From an uncultured Eubacteriales bacterium (lineage in GTDB: Bacteria > Bacillota > Clostridia > TANB77 > CAG-508), in assembly GCA_902766085.1 (NCBI GenBank), contig CACXCH010000117.1, positions 1 to 14,921 on the forward strand: 14,921 nucleotides of DNA. Reading direction: 5' to 3'. Shown in pieces: positions 1 through 4,463 of this stretch. Below the pieces are notes generated by a model. It was not told the origin of the DNA. It saw only the letters and a program-made list of their open reading frames with translations, and did no database searches. Made by a program: the position numbers and the translations under genes. Position 1 is the first letter of the stretch, and each line of letters opens with the position of its first letter.

Positions 1-59
1 AAGGCAATCAACGTAATGCCTTTATTCTCATTGCTAATTTTTCTTTGTGTTTTTTTCAT
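1..59 (-). CDS. Type IV prepilin-like protein, N-terminal fragment (cut by left edge)
   Basis: Only the first 19 codons are inside the window. They read MKKTQRKISNENK, then GITLIA, which is a class III (prepilin) leader: a short basic stretch, a glycine at residue 14 and the start of a hydrophobic segment. By family knowledge a prepilin peptidase would cut after Gly14 and methylate the new N-terminus, and the hydrophobic helix would anchor and pack the pilin. The usual Glu at position +5 of the mature protein is Ala here, as in many clostridial GITLIAL-type pseudopilins. The start is an ATG at 59-57. An AAGGAG ribosome binding site lies at 77-72, a rather long 12 bases away. A consensus-like promoter lies upstream at 151-179. 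Which pilin or pseudopilin this is cannot be told from the fragment. Confidence 0.7.
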   Translation of the reverse strand, partial: MKKTQRKISNENKGITLIA

Positions 60-150
60 AACTTTGATTTTCTCCTTTTCTTTTGATTAATTATTTTTGA
101 GTTTTATCTTTTGCTTAATTTTTTATGTTTTTTATTTTATCTTTTTGATA

Positions 151-179
151 ATTTTATATCATCTGTTGGCAATTGTCAA
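151..179 (-). promoter_or_regulatory. Candidate sigma-A promoter for the prepilin-like gene
   Basis: On the minus strand there is a perfect -35 TTGACA (179-174), a 17-base spacer and a -10 TAAAAT (156-151). Transcription would start near 144 and give a leader of about 85 bases. The -35 lies inside the 16-base near-palindrome at 165-180. Confidence 0.6.
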
Positions 180-180
180 C
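165..180. promoter_or_regulatory. Near-palindrome over the -35 box, candidate operator
   Basis: The sequence gttggcaattgtcaac differs from its own reverse complement at one symmetric pair of positions only. It covers the -35 box of the leftward promoter, a place where a bound repressor would block RNA polymerase. A second CAATTG-centred palindrome, atcaattgat, lies at 318-327 in the leader of the divergent regulator gene. Binding by that regulator is inference. Confidence 0.3.
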
Positions 181-200
181 ATTTTTTTCTTGTTTCTTTG

Positions 201-214
201 CTATTATTGTTATT
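201..214 (+). repeat. 14-base direct repeat, copy 1
   Basis: The word ctattattgttatt occurs here and again at 344-357. The two copies bracket the rightward promoter at 233-261 and lie 143 bases apart. In DNA this AT-rich, chance is possible. Confidence 0.4.
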
Positions 215-232
215 AGTAAAAATTTTAAAATT

Positions 233-261
233 TTGACACAAATTGCAAATGTACTTATAAT
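233..261 (+). promoter_or_regulatory. Consensus sigma-A promoter for the XRE regulator
   Basis: TTGACA (233-238), exactly 17 bases, then TATAAT (256-261): both boxes match the consensus perfectly. An A/T tract just upstream (about 217-232) resembles an UP element. Transcription would start near 268, leaving a leader of roughly 117 bases before the ATG at 385. Such a strong promoter in front of a small regulator suggests high or tightly repressed expression. Confidence 0.75.
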
Positions 262-343
262 CTACCTTACTTTTTATGGCTTAGATTAAGAAATGATTCA
301 AAAGATACATATTAACGATCAATTGATTATTTACTAATTTTTT

Positions 344-357
344 CTATTATTGTTATT
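344..357 (+). repeat. 14-base direct repeat, copy 2
   Basis: Second copy of ctattattgttatt (first at 201-214). It lies in the presumed untranslated leader, 15 bases before the ribosome binding site of the regulator gene. Confidence 0.4.
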
Positions 358-384
358 CGATTTTTTATGTTGGAGGTTAAATGA

Positions 385-672
385 ATGGATGTTAGTGACG
401 CAATTAGATTAAGAATTATAAAACTTGCTAACAAAAATAATATGACTATTTCAAAGCTTTGTCTTCTAGCTGGAATTTCTCGCTCGACTTTGTCAAAATT
501 TTTGTCAGGTCAAAGAAAAATGATTCGAGTAGAAATTATTGAATTGATCTGTGAAGCTTTGAATATAACATTGAAAGATTTCTTTGATGATGCATTGTTT
601 AATCAAATCCTAGATGTTGATTTATTTGAAGATAAATGCAATATTGATAATAAAAATGGAAAAATAAAATAA
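385..672 (+). CDS. Small XRE/Cro-type helix-turn-helix regulator
   Basis: A 95-residue DNA-binding protein, the only plus-strand gene here. Residues 7-68 form an XRE/Cro-like five-helix domain. The helix-turn-helix core is at about 21-43 (TISKLCLLAGISRSTLSKFL, then SGQ), followed by the usual helices ending near ALNITLKDFF. The remaining 27 residues are acidic then Asn/Lys-rich and hold no known domain, so it is probably a stand-alone transcription factor rather than a toxin-antitoxin fusion. No partner toxin is adjacent. GGAGG at 372-376 is 8 bases from the ATG at 385. An overlapping ATG at 381 opens a frame of only four codons and is not used. It is divergent from the prepilin-like gene, so control of that gene or of itself is a reasonable guess. 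It ends in a strong terminator. The targets are unknown. Confidence 0.85.
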   Translation: MDVSDAIRLRIIKLANKNNMTISKLCLLAGISRSTLSKFLSGQRKMIRVEIIELICEALNITLKDFFDDALFNQILDVDLFEDKCNIDNKNGKIK

Positions 673-718
673 ACCCTATAAAATACATTTTTGTATATTT
701 TATAGGTTTTATTTTTTA
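671..718. terminator. Bidirectional intrinsic terminator
   Basis: A long hairpin (about 671-709) pairs AAACCCTATAAAATACA with TGTATATTTTATAGGTTT, with a bulge on each side. On the plus strand it runs into a T-rich tract (707-718) just after the regulator. On the minus strand the A-rich end of the regulator gene (659-673) supplies the U tract, so it can also end the transcript of the convergent SSB-like gene. Confidence 0.8.
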
Positions 719-755
719 TACTTAATAATTCTATTAAAAATATGTTGATATACTT

Positions 756-1490
756 TTATTCTTCACTTTTATTTTGTTCATCTGTGACTACGTTGTTTGT
801 AACTTCTGTTTTTGATACTGTTTCATCAGATTCTTGATTTTCTTTTTCTGAATCAACAAGTTCTAGATTAGATACTGATACTTCATAGGCTGTTCTTTTT
901 TCTACTGTTCCATCTTCATGTTTTTTGTCATAAGACCTTGATTGAACTCTTCCTATAATTTTAACTTCAGTTCCAACTGGCATTTTTGAGCAAAATCTTG
1001 CATTTCTTCCCCAAGCTATGCAAGGAATATAATCAGATTTGTTGTAAGCTCTATTTACTGCTAGTAATATATCTGAAATTTCTCTGCCAAATGGCGTTTC
1101 ACGATAAATTGGGCTTTTGCATATATATCCAATTAATATAACTTCATTTGATACAAAGTCTTTGCTTGCCTTTATTTCTTCGTCGTCATTTAAAAACTCA
1201 ATGTCTTTTGCAAATACTGTAAGAATTAGTCTGTTTTTTTCTTGTTCATAGCTATTGTATGATCTGAATTGACCTGTAATTTTTACGTTTTTTCCTACTA
1301 CTAAATCTTCGTCCTTGAATAATCTCTCAGATATTGTTATAGGAATAATATCTGAATTTCCACTTAGACGTGGTACTTCCAAATCAAATCTGTAAAATTT
1401 TTCTCCATATATTTCATGACTAAATTTTTTCTCATCTGTAATTTTTCCAACAAGTGTTAAGATGTTGTTTTCTAAAAAATTTGTTTCCAC
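756..1490 (-). CDS. Tandem OB-fold single-stranded DNA-binding protein
   Basis: A 244-residue protein with two SSB-like OB folds in tandem. OB1 covers about residues 8-100 (LTLVGKITDE to VFAKDIEFL). OB2 covers about 115-212, with the conserved stretches NEVILIGYICKSPIYRETPF and SDYIPCIAWGRNARF followed by IIGRVQSRSY. The last 32 residues are a charged, disordered-looking tail that lacks the DDDIPF-type tip used by canonical SSB to recruit partners. Clostridia carry such two-OB proteins besides the ordinary SSB. Binding to single-stranded DNA is well supported by the fold, but the exact process (replication, repair or competence) is not. The start is GTG at 1490-1488, chosen because GGGAGG at 1504-1499 is 8 bases away. 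It has its own promoter at 1548-1576 and shares the terminator at 671-718. Confidence 0.85.
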   Translation of the reverse strand: METNFLENNILTLVGKITDEKKFSHEIYGEKFYRFDLEVPRLSGNSDIIPITISERLFKDEDLVVGKNVKITGQFRSYNSYEQEKNRLILTVFAKDIEFLNDDEEIKASKDFVSNEVILIGYICKSPIYRETPFGREISDILLAVNRAYNKSDYIPCIAWGRNARFCSKMPVGTEVKIIGRVQSRSYDKKHEDGTVEKRTAYEVSVSNLELVDSEKENQESDETVSKTEVTNNVVTDEQNKSEE

Positions 1491-1547
1491 TTTAATTTCC
1501 TCCCTAAATTTTATCTAACGTGTTTCTCTTTTTTAGCATACGACCTT

Positions 1548-1576
1548 ATTATAACACGTTTTCCAAGTTTTGTCTA
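1548..1576 (-). promoter_or_regulatory. Sigma-A promoter of the SSB-like gene
   Basis: -35 TAGACA (1576-1571), a 17-base spacer and a perfect -10 TATAAT (1553-1548). Transcription would start near 1541, about 50 bases before the GTG. An inverted repeat, AACGTGTT (1517-1524) and AACACGTT (1553-1560), brackets the -10 and start site and could be an operator. Confidence 0.65.
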
Positions 1577-1841
1577 CATAAAAAGTTAAATTTCTTTTTA
1601 TTTTTTTAATTTTATCTTGTCTTGATATTTTCTAATGTTCTAGCATTTTTTATTTTATTAAATTTACCTGGCATTTTTGTATATGTATTGTGATATAGTC
1701 ACATAATTTTTTTATTATTCTTGATATGTTTTTTATTTCATCTTGGTTGTGAAGTTATTACTTTATGCTTTTATATATTGTCTTATATTTTATTTTTTTA
1801 TTACTCTCTAAGTTTCTTTTTTGTTGCCCGTTTTGGTTACC
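1577..1841. other. AT-rich spacer without a convincing gene
   Basis: Together with the promoter region this leaves about 350 bases between the SSB-like gene and the 62-residue gene. The plus-strand reading frame here has no ribosome binding site and gives a Phe/Tyr/Leu-rich product typical of T-rich DNA, so it is not called. The part from 1841 to 1758 stays open in frame after the stop of the 62-residue gene. No clear terminator was found. Confidence 0.5.
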
Positions 1842-2030
1842 TTAATTGTTTTTGCTACCTTGATTTGACTGTGTTTCTACAATATTTGTTTCATTATATT
1901 GATTTGCTGATGTCCTTATAATATTTTCATTATTATTAGTTATAGCAAAAGACATAACAAATAAAATTGCCACAGTCCCAATTGATACTAAATACGCCAA
2001 AATTTTGTCTTTACTAAAAACTATAAACAT
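1842..2030 (-). CDS. Small single-pass membrane protein, 62 residues
   Basis: I do not recognise the family. The protein starts MFIVFSKDKILAYLV and has one strong transmembrane helix at about residues 10-30. A polar Asn/Thr/Gln-rich tail of about 30 residues follows and should lie outside if the basic N-terminus stays in. This layout resembles the membrane anchor and linker of cell-wall enzymes without the enzyme. The ATG at 2030-2028 has GGAGG at 2043-2039, 8 bases away, so the gene looks real. That ribosome binding site lies in the 3' arm of a hairpin (2040-2070), so translation may be restrained. After the TAA the frame stays open for 27 more codons of the same Gln/Asn/Lys-rich kind, so the stop may be recent (CAA to TAA). 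It lies 52 bases downstream of the zinc-ribbon membrane gene on the same strand. Confidence 0.6.
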   Translation of the reverse strand: MFIVFSKDKILAYLVSIGTVAILFVMSFAITNNNENIIRTSANQYNETNIVETQSNQGSKNN

Positions 2031-2070
2031 AAAAAATACCTCCAGTTAAATATATTATTCATAACTGGAG
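2031..2070 (-). terminator. Terminator-like hairpin containing the next gene's ribosome binding site
   Basis: On the minus strand a perfect 9-base stem, CTCCAGTTA (2070-2062) with TAACTGGAG (2048-2040), encloses a 13-base loop and is followed by GTATTTTTT. It starts 12 bases after the stop of the 122-residue gene, as an intrinsic terminator would. The GGAGG (2043-2039) of the 62-residue gene forms most of the 3' arm, so the same structure would also hide that site. Confidence 0.6.
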
Positions 2071-2082
2071 ATTATTACTTTT

Positions 2083-2451
2083 TTATATAAATCTTTTTCT
2101 TTCTGTATTCACTGTCTTTTTGCAGTATTTACACGTTCCTTCCATTTTAGTAATTTTTTCTTTTGATGATTTCTTTTTACCTTTATTTTTTGATTGCACT
2201 TCTCTTGTTTCTTTATCAACTTTAGTCCAAATTATTGCATTCCATTTTTTGCACTCTGGACAAGTTCTTGTGCTTCCATCCCATCCAAATAAAATTACAA
2301 ACATAAGTATAGCAAATATTATAAGCAAAAAGTTTAATTGAGTAAAAATGTATATAAAAGCAACAATTATTGCTAAGACCAGTGGTACTGTATATAAAAG
2401 TGTAGTCAATTTTTTTGCTTCTTTTTCATTGTTTCTTATTTCTTTTTCCAT
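2083..2451 (-). CDS. Membrane protein with C-terminal zinc-ribbon-like domain, unknown function
   Basis: A 122-residue protein of unknown role. A charged N-terminus (1-14) is followed by two transmembrane helices (about 17-36 and 40-56) and a basic, presumably cytoplasmic tail. The tail holds two Cys pairs, C64-PE-C67 and C107-KY-C110, separated by a Lys-rich loop, a spacing that could bind one zinc ion as a split zinc ribbon. Such tails often contact nucleic acid or protein partners, but nothing here tells which. The ATG at 2451-2449 has an AGAGGAAA-type ribosome binding site just upstream. A promoter with perfect hexamers lies at 2503-2530 and a terminator-like hairpin follows the stop. It is probably the first gene of a two-gene unit with the 62-residue membrane protein. 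Confidence 0.75.
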   Translation of the reverse strand: MEKEIRNNEKEAKKLTTLLYTVPLVLAIIVAFIYIFTQLNFLLIIFAILMFVILFGWDGSTRTCPECKKWNAIIWTKVDKETREVQSKNKGKKKSSKEKITKMEGTCKYCKKTVNTERKRFI

Positions 2452-2502
2452 TAAGATTTCCTCTTTGATATAGAATTAATTAGTTAACCTAATCTCACTA
2501 TA

Positions 2503-2530
2503 ATTATATACGTTTTTACTATTTTGTCAA
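2503..2530 (-). promoter_or_regulatory. Consensus promoter of the zinc-ribbon membrane gene
   Basis: TTGACA (2530-2525), 16 bases, TATAAT (2508-2503): both hexamers are perfect on the minus strand. Transcription would start near 2496, about 45 bases before the ATG at 2451. A short inverted repeat, ATTAG/CTAAT, lies at about 2479-2493, just inside the transcript. Confidence 0.7.
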
Positions 2531-2571
2531 TCATTGTATAATATTTCATTTTTATTTAGCTATTTAATATC

Positions 2572-2709
2572 TTATATAATTCCAATTTTCTTTAACATTT
2601 TTCTGCTATTTCTCATCATTTTGCATTTTCCTAAATCACATTCCTCATAACAATACATTATCCCTGCTGTAACTATCATTCCAGCAACCATACCTTTTAT
2701 AAATTTCAT
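2572..2709 (-). CDS. 45-residue small protein, DUF3918/YtxH-like N-terminus
   Basis: A short gene easily missed by length cut-offs. It runs from ATG 2709-2707 to TAA 2574-2572. The N-terminus MKFIKGMVAGMIVTAGIMYC is a small glycine-zipper-like hydrophobic segment. It is followed by a Cys-containing acidic patch (YEECDLGKC) and a basic tail (MMRNSRKMLKKIGII). This layout resembles the short clostridial proteins with a KGMxAGMxxG start and an RKMLKK-type basic stretch, loosely related to DUF3918/YtxH. The role is unknown, and a membrane-associated or amphipathic peptide is likely. TCCTTTCT on the plus strand (2717-2724) gives AGAAAGGA, 7 bases from the ATG, a fair ribosome binding site. It is 46 bases downstream of the TSUP genes on the same strand and may share their transcript. 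Confidence 0.6.
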   Translation of the reverse strand: MKFIKGMVAGMIVTAGIMYCYEECDLGKCKMMRNSRKMLKKIGII

Positions 2710-2755
2710 AAACAAATCCTTTCTGAGTTAAACTCTGTAAAATTTTCTTATATTA

Positions 2756-3125
2756 TTATGCCTTTTTTGCATATTTTTTATACCAACTAATTATTTCATA
2801 AATTGCAATAGCCATTAAAAATACAGCAAAAATTTTTCTTAAAATATTTGTGTTTATGTGTAGAGAAATCATTGCTCCAACTATAGAGCCACATATTCCA
2901 AACAGACTAATTGTTATTGCTAATCTAAAATCAATTAATTTTTGTTTTGCAAAAATTATAATTGAGATAATTGAAGTCGGAATAAAATAAATAAGATTAA
3001 TATACTGAGCCATTTTTTGGTCAGTATTCATAAAAGCCGTTAAAATTGTAATAAGTATGGTTCCACCACCGCATTCCCATACTTGTTACAATTCCAGAAA
3101 TAGCTCCAATTAAGATGTATAGCAT
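2756..3125 (-). pseudogene. TSUP (TauE/SafE) half-permease, C-terminal repeat, frameshifted
   Basis: Restored, this would be a 122-residue membrane protein of the TSUP family (TauE/SafE, PF01925). It would carry one family repeat: GAISGIVTSMGM plus GGGTILITIL, then three further hydrophobic helices ending at a basic tail. The ATG at 3125-3123 has GAGG at 3134-3131. The frame breaks after codon 18: the DNA reads ATGCGGTGGTGG, and removing one base (the C opposite g3071 is the simplest choice) restores the GMGGGT signature of the family. As written, translation stops after 34 residues. A 91-residue frame beginning at 3031 carries the rest but has no ribosome binding site of its own. No slippery run is present, so a real mutation or a sequencing error is more likely than programmed shifting. 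It pairs with the neighbouring half-permease. Confidence 0.75.
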
Positions 3126-3167
3126 TTTCACCTCTAATTTAATTTTATCAAAAACAATGCAAAAGAC

Positions 3168-3530
3168 TTACTTTTTGATAAATAACATTATCGCAGCATA
3201 AATAGTAAACAAAATAAAAATAGCAGTTAAAATTTTATCACTAATCTTTTCTAATATTTTAGTTCCAATAATTGAGCCAATTACTCCACCAATTGCAGAA
3301 TAAATTGCAATTTTCAAATCAGGTCTTTCAAAATTGTGATAAACAATGATTGATGTTACAACCATAATCAATATGCAAAAAATTGAAATTGCTCTTGCCT
3401 CTTTTTCATTCTTATTAAAAAAATTTGAAATATATGGAACTAAGATAAGCCCTCCTCCAGATGAAAAAAGTCCGCAAAGCACTCCAGTAATAAATCCAAT
3501 AAAAGCTTTTTTTAGCAAATTTTTATTCAT
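3168..3530 (-). CDS. TSUP (TauE/SafE) half-permease, N-terminal repeat
   Basis: A 120-residue integral membrane protein with about four helices (7-25, 48-66, 74-92, 98-117). The family signature is at residues 12-30: GFITGVLCGLFSSGGGLILV followed by P. TSUP permeases usually have about 250 residues built from two such repeats and move sulfite, sulfonates or other organic anions; the substrate cannot be told here. This gene matches the first repeat, and the adjacent gene (2756-3125) the second. The pair would then form one transporter as a heterodimer, an arrangement I recall from other clostridia. The ATG at 3530-3528 is the first possible start because a TAA lies four codons upstream. The ribosome binding site is very poor. 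The gap to the next gene is 42 bases. With the partner frameshifted, the transporter may be inactive. Confidence 0.8.
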   Translation of the reverse strand: MNKNLLKKAFIGFITGVLCGLFSSGGGLILVPYISNFFNKNEKEARAISIFCILIMVVTSIIVYHNFERPDLKIAIYSAIGGVIGSIIGTKILEKISDKILTAIFILFTIYAAIMLFIKK

Positions 3531-3575
3531 ATTGATATTTTAAGACAATTATAGAAAATTATACGAAGTTCTAAT

Positions 3576-3600
3576 AAAAAAGAAAATCAAAGATTTTCTT
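3576..3600 (-). terminator. Terminator-like hairpin in the repeat
   Basis: Read on the minus strand, AAGAAAATC, the loop TTT and GATTTTCTT form a perfect 9-base stem (3600-3580) followed by TTTTATTAG. It would end leftward transcripts arriving from the repeat region before the TSUP genes. The equivalent site in the second repeat copy (3677-3695) is decayed. Confidence 0.45.
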
Positions 3601-3662
3601 TTATAAAATCTGCTATTTCTCTTGAAGCCAATTATAAATATGTTTGTATGACTTTTCTATTA
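3583..3662. repeat. Imperfect tandem repeat, unit 1
   Basis: It begins with aaaatcaaagattttctttt (3583-3602) and ends with tttgtatgacttttctatta (3643-3662). Both ends recur in the same order in the next unit. The middle is also related (AAGCCAATTATAAATAT against AAGTTCAATTAGAAAAAT). Confidence 0.65.
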
Positions 3663-3676
3663 TACAAGAAATAATA

Positions 3677-3767
3677 AAAATCAAGGTTTTTCTTTTATAA
3701 AGTATACTTGTTTTCATTATGCTCATTAAAGTTCAATTAGAAAAATCTTTGTATGACTTTTCTATTA
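3677..3767. repeat. Imperfect tandem repeat, unit 2
   Basis: It begins with aaaatcaaggtttttctttt (3677-3696; two changes from unit 1) and ends with an exact copy of the 20-base word tttgtatgacttttctatta (3748-3767). The unit is about 11 bases longer than unit 1. It may be a duplicated noncoding RNA or a small mobile-element relic, and no coding capacity is seen. Confidence 0.65.
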
Positions 3768-3792
3768 AATAAAAAACAGATAAATAATGAAG

Positions 3793-3825
3793 TGAACCCA
3801 AAAAATTGAACATTTTTTGGGTTCA
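3793..3825 (-). terminator. Hairpin after engB, probable terminator
   Basis: A perfect 13-base inverted repeat, TGAACCCAAAAAA (3793-3805) and TTTTTTGGGTTCA (3813-3825), with a 7-base loop, lies 9 bases beyond the engB stop. The minus strand after it is T-rich but has no uninterrupted run directly at the stem, so efficiency is uncertain. It probably ends the rnj-gltX-serS-engB run. Confidence 0.6.
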
Positions 3826-3834
3826 GTACATAAG

Positions 3835-4449
3835 TTATCTGTTTAAAAATTCTTCTATTAAATCTGTTACTTCCTTTGTATATATTTTTCTTTCTGATGA
3901 GAATGGCATAAATGTTATATCTTTTAGTGGATTCAATTCTTCCTGCAATTTTTTTACATTATCATCTACCTTAGTAATGGCGATTTTATCTGCTTTATTT
4001 GCTATTACAATGCTTGGAATGTTCTCTTTAATTATATAATTATACATTAGATTATCATCTTCTGTTGGGCTATGTCTGATATCAATTAAGAAAATTACAA
4101 GTGCAATTTTCCCTGATTTTACAAGATATTCCTCAATGAATTTTCCAACTTCAATTTGTTCTGCCTTACTCATTTTGCTAAATCCATATCCTGGCAAGTC
4201 TACAAAATAAAAGTCTTCGTTTTTATTTCCTTCATCATCTGTTGCATTTACTTTGTAGAAATTTATTAGCCTTGTTTTCCCAGGTTCACTACTTGTTCTA
4301 GCTAGTTTTTTTCTATTTACTATAGTGTTAATAAAACTTGATTTTCCAACATTTGATTTTCCAACTAATACTACTTGATTTAAATCATCTTTTGGATATT
4401 GACTTTCTTTTACAGCTGATATAGTAAAATCAGCATTCTTAATTTTCAT
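3835..4449 (-). CDS. engB: Ribosome biogenesis GTPase EngB/YsxC
   Basis: A 204-residue cytoplasmic GTPase needed for late assembly of the 50S ribosomal subunit. All GTPase motifs are present. G1 is GKSNVGKS (30-37), with G2 around T59 in EPGKTRLINFY. G3 is DLPGYG (84-89), the family hallmark. G4 is NKAD (151-154), and a G5-like SS lies at 184-185. The length fits the family (about 195-210). GGAGG at 4458-4454 is only 4 bases from the ATG at 4449 and sits just behind the serS stop codon, leaving a 14-base gap. The gene is therefore almost surely co-transcribed, and perhaps translationally coupled, with serS. A strong hairpin follows. Confidence 0.95.
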   Translation of the reverse strand: MKIKNADFTISAVKESQYPKDDLNQVVLVGKSNVGKSSFINTIVNRKKLARTSSEPGKTRLINFYKVNATDDEGNKNEDFYFVDLPGYGFSKMSKAEQIEVGKFIEEYLVKSGKIALVIFLIDIRHSPTEDDNLMYNYIIKENIPSIVIANKADKIAITKVDDNVKKLQEELNPLKDITFMPFSSERKIYTKEVTDLIEEFLNR

Positions 4450-4463
4450 TTTTCCTCCAGCTT

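Larger units (their letters stand above)
3531..3834. other. 304-base gene-free spacer
   Basis: No reading frame with a ribosome binding site was found on either strand. The stretch holds a diverged tandem repeat (3583-3662 and 3677-3767), a hairpin with a minus-strand U tract (3576-3600) and the hairpin that follows engB (3793-3825). A TATAAT with no good -35 lies on the minus strand at 3664-3659. Confidence 0.6.

Noticed and set aside
294..338. 14-codon upstream frame in the regulator leader
   Set aside because: No ribosome binding site, and it can arise by chance in a 117-base leader.
1721..1921. Plus-strand frame of 66 codons
   Set aside because: No ribosome binding site, Phe/Tyr/Leu-rich product expected from T-rich DNA, and it overlaps the better supported 62-residue gene.
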